A stretch of DNA of 64,000 nt. It comes from Microbispora sp. H13382. GTDB taxonomy: Bacteria > Actinomycetota > Actinomycetes > Streptosporangiales > Streptosporangiaceae. The stretch spans positions 1 through 64,000 of the forward strand of contig NZ_JABBXA010000030.1 of the NCBI RefSeq assembly GCF_014161445.1, written 5' to 3'. Positions within the stretch are counted from its first letter, which is position 1, and the number at the start of each line of letters is the position of its first letter. The notes below the pieces were generated by a model. The model worked only from the letters and a program-made list of their open reading frames with translations. It was not told the origin of the DNA and did no database searches. Both the position numbers and the translations under genes were made by a program. Of this stretch, positions 23,923-32,490 are shown piece by piece.

Positions 23923-25493
23923 CGGCTCCTCGCGGTGGTGAGGCCGTCGCCCGTGGTCTCGTGATGGTCGTGCCGCATCGGGGGCGGAGGGCAGCGGAAG
24001 ACGTGCTCTTCGAACTCGGCGGCGACGCGGACCAGGCGCGCGTCCGCGCCGGGCCGTCCGACGAGGAGCATGCCGACCGGCAGGCCGTCCACGAACCCGC
24101 ACGGGACGCTGAGCGCCGGGTGCCCGGTGAGGTTGAACACGCAGTTGTTGTCGTGCATCTCGAAGGGAAGTTCGGTGTCGATCACGGCCGCGCGCGGGTC
24201 GGCCGGGAGGAGGTGCGGCGGCATCGGGACGCTCGGCAGGACGAGGAGATCGACCTCGCGCAGCGCGTCGTCGATCTGCTCGCGCAGTCGCCGCCGCAGG
24301 CGCTGCGCGTACGCCATGACCTTGCCGTGGGTGGCGTCCCGGAGCAGCGTGGCTCCGACGAGGGCCAGAACCCCGCCGACCGGGATGTCCTCGGGACGCC
24401 GCACCAGGGCCTCGCCGAACGCCTCCCCGAAGTTCGGGTGGTAGGGCCCGTCGTGGTTGTTGCCCTGGAGACGGGACTCGAAGACCGTGGTGAGGCCGCC
24501 CTCGATGGAGATGGGCAGGTGGATGTCCCTTCCGTGCCGGTGCAGCGGCACCGACACCTCGGACACGGTCAACCCGAGCCGTTCCAGCGCCCGGCCGGAC
24601 TCCCGCACCAGGCCGTCGAGCCGGGGATCGGATCGGCCGGGCCAGCCGAACCCCTCGATGAGCAGCCCGGCACGCAGCCCGGCGATCTCCCGGGTGTAGC
24701 CCCCGGCGTACGGCTCGCCGTCTCCGTCCGGGTACGGCGTGGCGGTCGCCTCCAGGAAGGGGATCAGGTCGGCGGCGGTCCGGGTGAGCACGCCGATGTG
24801 GTCCAGCGTGCGCTCGGTCGGCATGGCGCCGTCGTACTCGATGACCCCGTACGTGGGTTTGAGGCCGAACACGCCGGACCAGGCGGCGGGGTTGCGGACC
24901 GAGCCGCCGTGATCGGTGCCGATGCCGTAGTCGGCCTGTCCGGTCGCCACCAGGACGGCGGCGCCGCTGGAGGAACCGCCGGCGGAGCGGCGCGGGTCCC
25001 AGGGGTTCCCGACGGGTCCGTGGGCGCTGGTGAAGCTCGACCCGGAGTAGCACAGGTCCTCGCAGACGGACGTGCCGAGGATCACCGCTCCGGCCTCCCG
25101 CGCCCTGCCCACCACCACCGAGTCGGACGCGGGGACGAAACCGGCCATGAGACGGCTGCCCAGTGTCATCGGCACCCCGCGCACCGCGATCGACTCCTTG
25201 ACGGTCACCGTCCGCCCGGCGAGCGGCCCGCTCCCCGGCGGCCCGGGCTCGTCGACGGTGTAGAGCCAGGCGCCGTACGGGTTGCCGGGGCCGCGGGGGA
25301 TCCGGGTGACGGGGACGGGCAGCGGTTCGGGGGCCTGCCCATCGGTAGCCAGATCGCGGACCCGCCGGTAGACGTCGCGCATGCGGTCGACGGCGGGGCC
25401 GAGCCGGACCACCAGGCCGGGGTCCAGTCCCCATCTGCCGGCGACGGCGGCGAGGTCGGCGGGGCTGAAGGCGGGGATGTTCGTACCGCTCAC
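23919..25493 (-). CDS. Amidase-signature family amidase
   Basis: A 524-residue amidase with the complete Ser-cisSer-Lys triad: Lys99 in TVTVKES, the cis-Ser in AGGSSSGAA (about 175) and the nucleophile Ser198 in GTDHGGSVRNPAAWSG. It hydrolyses an amide to acid and ammonia. GTG at 25493 overlaps the DUF1116 stop by 4 nt. Next to a cyclic-imidase-like gene it could be the half-amidase that removes ammonia from the ring-opened product. A short His-rich C-terminal tail is unusual. Confidence 0.88.
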   Translation of the reverse strand: MSGTNIPAFSPADLAAVAGRWGLDPGLVVRLGPAVDRMRDVYRRVRDLATDGQAPEPLPVPVTRIPRGPGNPYGAWLYTVDEPGPPGSGPLAGRTVTVKESIAVRGVPMTLGSRLMAGFVPASDSVVVGRAREAGAVILGTSVCEDLCYSGSSFTSAHGPVGNPWDPRRSAGGSSSGAAVLVATGQADYGIGTDHGGSVRNPAAWSGVFGLKPTYGVIEYDGAMPTERTLDHIGVLTRTAADLIPFLEATATPYPDGDGEPYAGGYTREIAGLRAGLLIEGFGWPGRSDPRLDGLVRESGRALERLGLTVSEVSVPLHRHGRDIHLPISIEGGLTTVFESRLQGNNHDGPYHPNFGEAFGEALVRRPEDIPVGGVLALVGATLLRDATHGKVMAYAQRLRRRLREQIDDALREVDLLVLPSVPMPPHLLPADPRAAVIDTELPFEMHDNNCVFNLTGHPALSVPCGFVDGLPVGMLLVGRPGADARLVRVAAEFEEHVFRCPPPPMRHDHHETTGDGLTTARSR

Positions 25494-26776
25494 GCGCGCG
25501 TCCCCAGTTCCTCCGTCGCGCCGGACGGCGCGGAGCCGGCCTCCTCCAGCGCCCGGCTCGCCGCCGCGAAGGGCTCCACCGGAATGGGAGTGATCCCGGC
25601 TCCGACCCGGCCGCGTCCGGGCTCCCGGTGTGCGAGGCCGTTGTTGATGACGGGCTCGACGCCGGTCGCGCGCACCTTGTGCACGTCGATGCCGAGCGGC
25701 GTGCCCCGGAAGTCCTCGCCCGGGATGAGGAAACGCCGGCTCGTGCCGGCGCAGACGGTCCGCATGCGCCGGGTGATCTCCACGGCCCGGGCCATGTCCC
25801 CGCCGACGAAGGACATGATCGCGGGTGCCGCGGTCATCGCGAACGCGCCGAAGCCGGCCGTCTCGGCGACCATGGAGTCGCCCATGGTCGGATTCACGTC
25901 GTCGATGGTCGCCCCGTCCAGCAGGACCGGGTCGCCGATCGGCGCGGGCACGGTGAACCAGCGGTCGCCGAGCCCGCTGACGCGGATGCCGAACTCCCGT
26001 CCGTTGCTCGCCATGGCCGTCACGATCGGGCTGCCGGGAATCCCGTGAGCGGCGACCGTCACCGCCTTGGCCGCCGAGATCGCGAAGGGCAGCGCGAAAT
26101 GCCCGTTGCCCGCGATGAACGCGACGACGTCGGCGGCGTCCGCACGGTCGAGGGGAGCGCGCAGCAGGCCGGGGGCGAGCGCCGCGAGCAGGGACGCGCT
26201 GGTCGCGACCAGCCGGTTGTGGCAGTCGTCGCCCCGCCGCAGCCCTTCGGCCACCAGGGCGAGCAGGTCGAGGGGATCGCAGCGCCGCACGGCCTCGTCG
26301 AGGGCGGGGGCGAGCACGTCGCCGAGCCACCGCAGCCGCGAGAGCGTCGCCTCGTCGTACGACCCGTAGCGCATCGCGCCGCCGATCCCCTCGTTCAGGG
26401 GGGAGAACGTCGTGATGCCGCCCGTGGCCTCGGCGACCACTACGGGCGTGCTCGGCGTGACGATCCCGGCCATCGCCCCGACGGCGTTCGCGTCGTGACA
26501 GGGGCTGATGGTCACCTCGCCGCTGTCGATGATCGCCTCGGCCTCGGCGGCGGTCGCGGCCTCCTTCTCCAGCAGCAGGCCCGCGATGATCGCGCCGCGC
26601 ATGGGCCCGGTGATGTCGGCCAGGTCGATCGGGGGTCCGGCGTGCAGGAAACGCCGCGGCCCGACCTGGCCGGTGGCGTCCCGCGCCTTGCAGACGTGGC
26701 GCAGACGGACCTCGGTGCCGTTCAGGGCGTCGAGGGTCGCCCGCATGGCATCGGAGGACATGGTGGCATCGGACAT
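25490..26776 (-). CDS. DUF1116 protein (AllG/YlbE family)
   Basis: A 428-residue DUF1116 protein. Blocks shared with E. coli YlbE/AllG include FLHAGPPID, GEVTISPCHDANAVGAMAGI, LNEGIGGAMRYGSY and NPTMGDSMVAETAGFGAFAM. In enterics AllG acts with AllF (FdrA) and AllH in oxamate carbamoyl transfer during allantoin use. Neither partner is in the window, so this is an orphan copy with a possibly different acyl or carbamoyl reaction. The ATG at 26776 follows AGGAG with good spacing. Confidence 0.85.
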   Translation of the reverse strand: MSDATMSSDAMRATLDALNGTEVRLRHVCKARDATGQVGPRRFLHAGPPIDLADITGPMRGAIIAGLLLEKEAATAAEAEAIIDSGEVTISPCHDANAVGAMAGIVTPSTPVVVAEATGGITTFSPLNEGIGGAMRYGSYDEATLSRLRWLGDVLAPALDEAVRRCDPLDLLALVAEGLRRGDDCHNRLVATSASLLAALAPGLLRAPLDRADAADVVAFIAGNGHFALPFAISAAKAVTVAAHGIPGSPIVTAMASNGREFGIRVSGLGDRWFTVPAPIGDPVLLDGATIDDVNPTMGDSMVAETAGFGAFAMTAAPAIMSFVGGDMARAVEITRRMRTVCAGTSRRFLIPGEDFRGTPLGIDVHKVRATGVEPVINNGLAHREPGRGRVGAGITPIPVEPFAAASRALEEAGSAPSGATEELGTRA

Positions 26777-26896
26777 GGTGGTACTCCTGAGCGGGTGAGG
26801 AAGGCGCGGCGGCGACGTGGCCGCCGGGCGCGGTAGTAGGGAGCGACCCGGATGGGGGCACGCTGGCGCCGGGCGGTTCCGCCCGGGCCGCGGTCG

Positions 26897-27592
26897 TTAT
26901 GCCGAAGGCGTCTGGCGCTGCCGTTCGGCCAGGAGCTTCCGCACGATCTCCCGGTTCAGCCGGGCGTGCTCGCGGGCGCGTTCAGCGGCGAGATCGGCCG
27001 AGCCCGAGGCGATCGCCTCGAACCACGCCGAGTGCTCCTCGAACAGGTCGGACGGGTCCCCCGTCTGCCGCAGAAGCCAGTGCAGACGCCCCTGCAGGGG
27101 CTCCAGCATGGCCTGCAGCAGGGTGTTGTGGGACAGCTTGAGTATCTCGTCGTGGAAGGCCTCGTTGGCCTTGCCGAGGGCGATGCGGTCCCCGGCGTCG
27201 AGCGCCTTGCGCGCACGGGCCAGGATGTTCCGCACGTGGCGCAGCTCGGCCTTGGTGGCCCGCGTCGCGGCCTGCTGGCTGGCCAGGACCTCCAGCGCCT
27301 CGCGTACGTCGAACAGCTCCTCGACGTCCTGAGCCGACAGCTCCACGACGACCGCGCCCCGCCGGGGGACCGTCTTGACGAAGCCCTCGCTTTCCAGCGC
27401 CCGGATCGCCTCGCGCACCGGCAGCCGGGAGACCCCGAGCTGGGCCGCGATCTCGGTCTCGACCAGTCGCGTGCCGGCCGGATACACGTCGTCGATGATG
27501 CGCTGGCGCAGCTCGTCGCGTACGCGGTCCCTGAGCGGCTTGTAGTCGGCGTCGATGTCGAACGAACCCGGCGCGTCCGCCTGCCTGCTCAC
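26897..27592 (-). CDS. GntR-family (FCD) transcriptional regulator
   Basis: A 231-residue regulator with an N-terminal GntR winged helix ([31 protein letters not shown]) and a helical FCD ligand domain with metal-binding-type Asp/His residues. GTG at 27592 overlaps the deacetylase stop (GTGA). FCD regulators respond to small carboxylates; this one probably binds the palindrome CTGTATACAG at 29326 in the divergent promoter and controls both operons. Confidence 0.88.
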   Translation of the reverse strand: MSRQADAPGSFDIDADYKPLRDRVRDELRQRIIDDVYPAGTRLVETEIAAQLGVSRLPVREAIRALESEGFVKTVPRRGAVVVELSAQDVEELFDVREALEVLASQQAATRATKAELRHVRNILARARKALDAGDRIALGKANEAFHDEILKLSHNTLLQAMLEPLQGRLHWLLRQTGDPSDLFEEHSAWFEAIASGSADLAAERAREHARLNREIVRKLLAERQRQTPSA

Positions 27593-28536
27593 AGGGCCGT
27601 CTCCCCGGTCTTCCGCCTCGGTCCAGGACCGGCGCCGACCGGTGCGGGCCGCTCTGCGCCGTCGAAAGGATAGCGCCGCCGGAAGTCGTCGGCCGCCGCG
27701 TCGAAGGTGGTGAACTCGACCCCGGGCAGGTCGAGCCAGCTCTCGAAGAGCCGTTCCAGCATCAGCAGCACCTGCGGCCGTCCGGACACGTCGGGATGCA
27801 GCGTCATGGGGAACACCGCGTAGTCGAGCTCGCGGTAGACCCACTCGAACTGGTCACGCCACAGCCGTTCCACGTCGTGCGGGCTGACGAAGCCGTGGCT
27901 GTTCGGCGCGTTCTTCACGAACATCATCGGCGGGAGGTCGTCGACGTACCAGTTGCCGCAGAACTCGACGAGGTCCACCTCGTCGCCGTGCGTGAGGGGC
28001 GTCATCCAGTCCTCGGCGCGGCCGCTGTAATCGATCTTCGTCCACTCGTCGCCGACGCGGGCGTAGAAGGGGTGGAAGTCGTTGTAGTTCTGCGAGTGGT
28101 CGTAGGAGAAGCCGAACTCCTTGAGCAGGGCGGCGGTGTTGCGGCTCATCTCCCACCAGGGTGCGACGTAGCCGCGCGGCGGCCGTCCCCACAGGTCCCG
28201 GACCAGCTCGACGCAGCGGCCGAGCACGTCCCGTTCCTGTTCGAGCGACATCTCGATGGGGTTCTCGTGGGAGTAGCCGTGCGCGCCGATCTCGTGTCCC
28301 CTGTCGGCGACGGCCGCCATCTGCGCCGGGAAGGTCTCGATGGAGTGTCCCGGGATGAACCAGGTGGTCCGCAGGCCGTACCGCTCGAAGAGCTGGAGCA
28401 GCCGCGGGGTGCCCACCTCGCCGGCGAAGACCCCGCGCTGGATGTCGTTCGGCGAGTCCTCGCCGCCGTACGAGCCGAGCCAGCCGGCGACCGCGTCGAC
28501 GTCCACTCCGACAAGGATCTTGATGTTCTTGGCCAT
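27589..28536 (-). CDS. NodB-type deacetylase of the cyclic imidase / PgdA group
   Basis: A 315-residue NodB-fold metal hydrolase. The start ([20 protein letters not shown], then [16 protein letters not shown]) strongly resembles H. pylori PgdA and bacterial cyclic imide hydrolases; the metal residues Asp14, His86 and His90 fall at the same positions. No signal peptide is present, which favours a cytoplasmic metabolic enzyme such as a cyclic imidase over peptidoglycan deacetylation. The ATG at 28536 follows AGGA; an ATG at 28548 overlaps the upstream stop by 4 nt and is the alternative. Confidence 0.8.
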   Translation of the reverse strand: MAKNIKILVGVDVDAVAGWLGSYGGEDSPNDIQRGVFAGEVGTPRLLQLFERYGLRTTWFIPGHSIETFPAQMAAVADRGHEIGAHGYSHENPIEMSLEQERDVLGRCVELVRDLWGRPPRGYVAPWWEMSRNTAALLKEFGFSYDHSQNYNDFHPFYARVGDEWTKIDYSGRAEDWMTPLTHGDEVDLVEFCGNWYVDDLPPMMFVKNAPNSHGFVSPHDVERLWRDQFEWVYRELDYAVFPMTLHPDVSGRPQVLLMLERLFESWLDLPGVEFTTFDAAADDFRRRYPFDGAERPAPVGAGPGPRRKTGETAL

Positions 28537-28544
28537 GGTGTTCC

Positions 28545-29291
28545 TCATCTCTGCGTCTGGACTGCGGGCGGGTGGGCCGGCAGCCGCCCGTACCCGGTGA
28601 TCGGCGTCGTGTCCCCGGCCAGGGCGAGGGCCTGCCACAGCGTCGCGGCGACGCTGTCGACCACCAGGACGCCGCTCCGGCTCTCCCAGCGGGCGGCCAG
28701 GTGCGCGGCGCGCAGGTTGGTGCACACCACGGCGACCGCGTCACAGCCCGCCGCGGCGAGCGTGTCGAAGGCCTCGTCCAGCTCGGCGTCGCCGAGCAGC
28801 GCGAAGTCGTAGTTGGTGGTGCGGCCGAAGTGGCGGGCCGCGTGCACGGGAAAGCCGTGGTCCGCGTAGTGCCCGGCGATGGCGTCGCCGACGTCCCGCG
28901 TGTACGGCGTGAGCAGGCCCGTGCGCCTGGCCCTGAAGGCACGCAGGGCCGCGAGGACGGCCAGCGTCGAGGTCGTGGCGGGAGCGCCGGCGGCCCGCGC
29001 CATCGCGTCGCACAGGAGCTCGTCCCGGCCCGGGCCGAGCCAAGAACCCGAGGTGCCGTTCCAGGCGACGACGTCGACGCGGGCGTCGCCGAGGAGACGG
29101 GACGCGTCGACGAAGGAGTCCTGGGCGAACTGGCGGGTGTCGGCGGGATCGAGGCTGATGCTCGTGACCCGCAATCGGGTGAAGTGGACCGACACGTCGT
29201 GCCGGGCGGCCAGCAGTTCGCCGGTCACGGGTTCCACGACGGTGTTGGACGACGGGGTGATCATGCCTATGCGCCGGGCGGTCGGCCGCAC
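28545..29291 (-). CDS. Asp/Glu racemase-superfamily enzyme (maleate isomerase / arylmalonate decarboxylase-like)
   Basis: A 248-residue member recognised by [27 protein letters not shown] and GLLTPYT. Enzymes of this group act on dicarboxylates and ring-opened ureides using one or two Cys. Here the first Cys position reads WNGTSGSW (no Cys) while the second, Cys190 in VVCTNLR, is retained, the single-Cys pattern of arylmalonate decarboxylase. GTG at 29291 follows GGAGG. First gene of the leftward operon. Confidence 0.78.
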   Translation of the reverse strand: MRPTARRIGMITPSSNTVVEPVTGELLAARHDVSVHFTRLRVTSISLDPADTRQFAQDSFVDASRLLGDARVDVVAWNGTSGSWLGPGRDELLCDAMARAAGAPATTSTLAVLAALRAFRARRTGLLTPYTRDVGDAIAGHYADHGFPVHAARHFGRTTNYDFALLGDAELDEAFDTLAAAGCDAVAVVCTNLRAAHLAARWESRSGVLVVDSVAATLWQALALAGDTTPITGYGRLPAHPPAVQTQR

Positions 29292-29320
29292 GATGCCTCC
29301 GCTCAGAGGGAGCTAATCAG

Positions 29321-29340
29321 GGATACTGTATACAGAATCC
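29321..29340. promoter_or_regulatory. Palindromic operator in the divergent promoter
   Basis: GGATACTGTATACAGAATCC is a 20-bp inverted repeat with one mismatched pair and a perfect core CTGTATACAG. TGTATACA-type cores are typical of FCD-type GntR regulators. It lies about 30 bp before the leftward operon and is the best shared site for both operons. Confidence 0.65.
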
Positions 29341-29593
29341 TAAGCACCCTCTGCGACGGAGAACAAGCGGGAACTGGTCATTGACACCCCTTTTGGCCCG
29401 CTTTAACCTCCTTGTACCGGCGCACCGGATACCCACCGTGACCGTTCCCGATGGGGGAGAACCGGCCCGTCGGAGTAGAGACGACCCCTGCTCACCCAGG
29501 GTTCGCCGCACGCCTGCCCATAGCTCCGAACCTCGGCTCGTCAACGCCGGCGGAGGGACCAGGGGGCGTTCACTCAGTGCCCAGGAGACCGCC
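29341..29593. other. Leader region of the NCS2 permease operon
   Basis: The open frame continues here but has no good start or permease-like sequence; it is read as untranslated leader and promoter DNA for the rightward operon. Confidence 0.45.
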
Positions 29594-30997
29594 GTGTCAC
29601 CTACCGTTCGTGCACCCAAATCAACGGCTTCGGACCGCCACCCGGTGGACGAAGTCCTCCCTGCGCCCCGACTCTTCTTCTTCGGCCTGCAACACATGTT
29701 GATCATGTACGCGGGCTGCGTCGCGGTTCCGCTCGTGCTCGGCGCCGTGCTCAAGCTGCCGACGCACACCATCGCACTGATCGTCAACGCCGACCTGCTG
29801 GTGGCCGGAATCGCCACCATCATCCAGAGCGTCGGCCTCACCCGCTTCTTCGGCATCCGGATGCCGGTGGTCGCGGGAGCCTCCTTCACCTTCCTCACTC
29901 CCATGATCCTCGTCGGCTCCGAATACGGCCTGCCGACCATGTACGGCTCGATGATCGCGGCCGGCGTCTTCGGGATACTGATCGCCCGGCCGTTCTCCAG
30001 GGTGCTGCGGTTCTTCCCGACGATGGTCACGGGCTGCGTGATCACGATCATCGGGCTCTCGCTGATCAAGGTGAGCGCCGACCTGATCATCGGTTCCGAT
30101 CCGCAGGCGGCGGACTACGCCAGCGTGCGGTACATCCTCCTCGCCTTCGCCGTCGTCGTGATCGTCGTGCTGGCGAACCGCCTGTTCACCGGGTTCCTCC
30201 GCAACGTCTCGGTGCTGTTCGGCCTGGCGTTCGGCACGGTGATCGCCTGGATGATGGGCCTCACCGACTTCTCCTCGGTGGGCGGCGCCGGGTGGTTCGG
30301 CTTCTCGGCACCGCTGCAGTTCGGCGCACCGGAGTTCAGGCTCATGCCGATCGTCGCGATGTGCGTCGCCATGGTGGTGGTCTTCTGCGAGATGACCGCG
30401 TGCGTGCTCGCCATCGGCGACACGGTCGGCAAGAAGGTCAGTGACAAGGACATGGCCCGGGGCCTGGCCACCGACGGCCTGTCCGCCGTGCTGGCCGGCT
30501 TCATGAACTCCGTGCCCGACTCCACGTTCGGTCAGAACGTGGGACTGATCAGCCTGACCAAGGTCAAGAGCCGGTACGTCATCACCGTCACCGGTGTGCT
30601 TCTGGTGATCATGGGCGCCATCCCCAAGCTCGGTGAGATCGTCGCCAGCCTTCCGGGTCCCGTCATCGGCGGCGCCGGACTGGTGATGTTCGCGATGACG
30701 GGGGCCGTCGGCATCCAGATGCTCCAGAAGGTCGAGTTCAACGGGAACCAGAACCTGCTCATCGTCGCCGTCTCCCTCGGCGTCGGGATGCTGCCGGTGG
30801 CGGTGCCCACCATCTACCAGAACTTCAACCAGGACACCCAGTTCATCCTCGGCAGCGCGGTCACGGTCACGGTGCTGGTGGCCTTCCTGCTCAACCTGCT
30901 CTTCAACCACCTGCTGGTCCGCGGCGGCGCGCCGGCCACGGAGGCCCCCAAGGCCCCCGAGGCCGCCCCGGCGGCGGCGACGGACAGCTCAACCTGA
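29594..30997 (+). CDS. NCS2 nucleobase:cation symporter
   Basis: A 467-residue NCS2 (uracil/xanthine/urate permease) protein with 12-14 membrane segments. It has FFGLQHMLIMYAGCVAVPL in TM1, GIRMPVVAGASF, CEMTACVLAIGDTVGK and the signature DSTFGQNVGLISLTKVKSR. It imports nucleobases or related cyclic imides with H+ or Na+. GTG at 29594 has AGGAGA 6 nt upstream. The C-terminus is Ala/Pro-rich. First gene of the rightward operon, so its substrate is probably the pathway substrate. Confidence 0.88.
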   Translation: MSPTVRAPKSTASDRHPVDEVLPAPRLFFFGLQHMLIMYAGCVAVPLVLGAVLKLPTHTIALIVNADLLVAGIATIIQSVGLTRFFGIRMPVVAGASFTFLTPMILVGSEYGLPTMYGSMIAAGVFGILIARPFSRVLRFFPTMVTGCVITIIGLSLIKVSADLIIGSDPQAADYASVRYILLAFAVVVIVVLANRLFTGFLRNVSVLFGLAFGTVIAWMMGLTDFSSVGGAGWFGFSAPLQFGAPEFRLMPIVAMCVAMVVVFCEMTACVLAIGDTVGKKVSDKDMARGLATDGLSAVLAGFMNSVPDSTFGQNVGLISLTKVKSRYVITVTGVLLVIMGAIPKLGEIVASLPGPVIGGAGLVMFAMTGAVGIQMLQKVEFNGNQNLLIVAVSLGVGMLPVAVPTIYQNFNQDTQFILGSAVTVTVLVAFLLNLLFNHLLVRGGAPATEAPKAPEAAPAAATDSST

Positions 30998-31041
30998 TTT
31001 CGCGCCCCGCCGCGCACATCACACGTAAGGAGCACCGAACC

Positions 31042-32259
31042 ATGGGTCAGGCACCCGTCTCCGCGAACATCCGGCGCATCCTCGAGGTCATCGAAGAGGG
31101 CTCCCGGGACATGGCCACCGGCTGGAACCTTCCGCGCGAGTGCTATGTCGATCCGGAGTTCTACGCCTTCGAGCAGGAGGCCATCTTCATGCGCCAGTGG
31201 CTCTGCCTCGGCCGCGTCGACGAGATCCCGAAGCCCGGTGACTTCGTGCGCATCGACATGGGCGACGAGCCCCTGATGATGGTCCGCGGCAAGGACATGG
31301 AGATCCGGGTCCTCACCCCGGTCTGCGCCCACCGGGCCCACCTGGTGTGCGAGGGGGCGGGGAACACCGGCAGGCTCTTCCGCTGCCCCTTCCACGCCTG
31401 GACGTACGGGCTGGACGGCTCCCTCATCGCGGCGCCGTCCATGAACGACACCGTCGGCCTGAAGAACCTGAAGGGAGAGGCATACCTGCCCTCGCACCGG
31501 GTCGAGATCTGGAACGGCTTCGTCTTCACCAATCTCGACCCGGACGCGAAGCCGCTCGCGCCCACGCTCACCAAGCTGACCGCCGAGCTGGAGAACTACC
31601 ACATCGGCGACATGGTCAGCATGCCGGTCGCCGAGCTGCGCGACAACAACTGGAACTGGAAGTCCCAGCTGGAGAACGGCATCGAGCCGTACCACAGCGC
31701 ATACCTCCACGGCATGCTGCACGACTTCGCGCACGTCAGGCTCACCAGCTTCGTCGACATCAGTCCCGACGAGGGCGCGGTCTACCACCCGACCGGCTTC
31801 TATCACCCGGACGCCGGGTTCAACCCGACCACCAAGGCCCTGCTCCCGGTGATCCCGACGCTCGGCGAGAAGGAACGCAACCAGGTCATCTTCGCCTCGA
31901 TCCCGCCGAACCTGGGATTCGGGGCGGTTCCGGAGGGCCTGTTCTACTACCTCGTCCTGCCCGCCGGGCCGGAGCACATGAACCTGCGCATCGGCCACCT
32001 GTATCCGGAGGAGTCCACCCGGCACCCCCGCTTCGAGCAGCTCTACAAGATCGCCCAGGACGGCCTGGTCCTCTTCCACCAGCAGGACGCCAGCTCCGAC
32101 CTCTCGCTCCAGAAGGGCATGCGCTCCCGCTTCCGCCGCCCCGGCCGCTACTCCTTCCAGGAGGAGTCGCTCCTCCAGTTCAACCAGTGGCTGCTGAAGC
32201 GCTACCAGGACTACGTGAACCTGGCCGACGGCGTGACCGAGCCCGCGGCGGCCCGCTGA
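31042..32259 (+). CDS. Rieske non-haem iron oxygenase, large subunit
   Basis: A 405-residue ring-hydroxylating or demethylating oxygenase alpha subunit. The Rieske site is Cys95-x-His97 and Cys115-x2-His118; the iron site has His218 and His223 in ENGIEPYHSAYLH, with Asp349 in FHQQD as third ligand. The ATG at 31042 follows TAAGGAG. Ferredoxin and reductase genes follow directly, giving a complete three-component system. It probably oxygenates or N-/O-dealkylates the imported heterocycle. Confidence 0.9.
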   Translation: MGQAPVSANIRRILEVIEEGSRDMATGWNLPRECYVDPEFYAFEQEAIFMRQWLCLGRVDEIPKPGDFVRIDMGDEPLMMVRGKDMEIRVLTPVCAHRAHLVCEGAGNTGRLFRCPFHAWTYGLDGSLIAAPSMNDTVGLKNLKGEAYLPSHRVEIWNGFVFTNLDPDAKPLAPTLTKLTAELENYHIGDMVSMPVAELRDNNWNWKSQLENGIEPYHSAYLHGMLHDFAHVRLTSFVDISPDEGAVYHPTGFYHPDAGFNPTTKALLPVIPTLGEKERNQVIFASIPPNLGFGAVPEGLFYYLVLPAGPEHMNLRIGHLYPEESTRHPRFEQLYKIAQDGLVLFHQQDASSDLSLQKGMRSRFRRPGRYSFQEESLLQFNQWLLKRYQDYVNLADGVTEPAAAR

Positions 32260-32290
32260 CCGGCGACATCCCGCCCCTAAGGAGACACAC

Positions 32291-32485
32291 ATGAAAGTCA
32301 CTGTCGACCGCACCCTGTGCGACGGAAACGGCGTGTGCATGGGCATCGCCCCCGACGTCTTCGACGTCGACGACGACCTGACCCTCCACATCGCCGACGA
32401 GATCCCCGACGACCCGGCCATCCAGGCCCAGGTCCGGCAGTCGATCACCTCCTGCCCGGTCCTCGCGCTGAGCCTGGAGGAATAG
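32291..32485 (+). CDS. Three-Cys [3Fe-4S]-type ferredoxin
   Basis: A 64-residue ferredoxin of the type that serves P450s and some oxygenases. Cluster ligands are Cys10 and Cys16 (CDGNGVC) and Cys55 followed by Pro; the residue between gives a three-Cys pattern. The ATG follows CTAAGGAG. It should carry electrons from the adjacent FAD reductase to the Rieske oxygenase; pairing a [3Fe-4S] ferredoxin with a Rieske enzyme is less common than a [2Fe-2S] one. Confidence 0.9.
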   Translation: MKVTVDRTLCDGNGVCMGIAPDVFDVDDDLTLHIADEIPDDPAIQAQVRQSITSCPVLALSLEE

Positions 32486-32490
32486 CGATC

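Noticed and set aside
27589-28536. Peptidoglycan deacetylase acting at the cell wall
   Set aside because: The family includes H. pylori PgdA, but there is no signal peptide and the operon is catabolic; a cyclic-imidase-type role fits better, though not proven.
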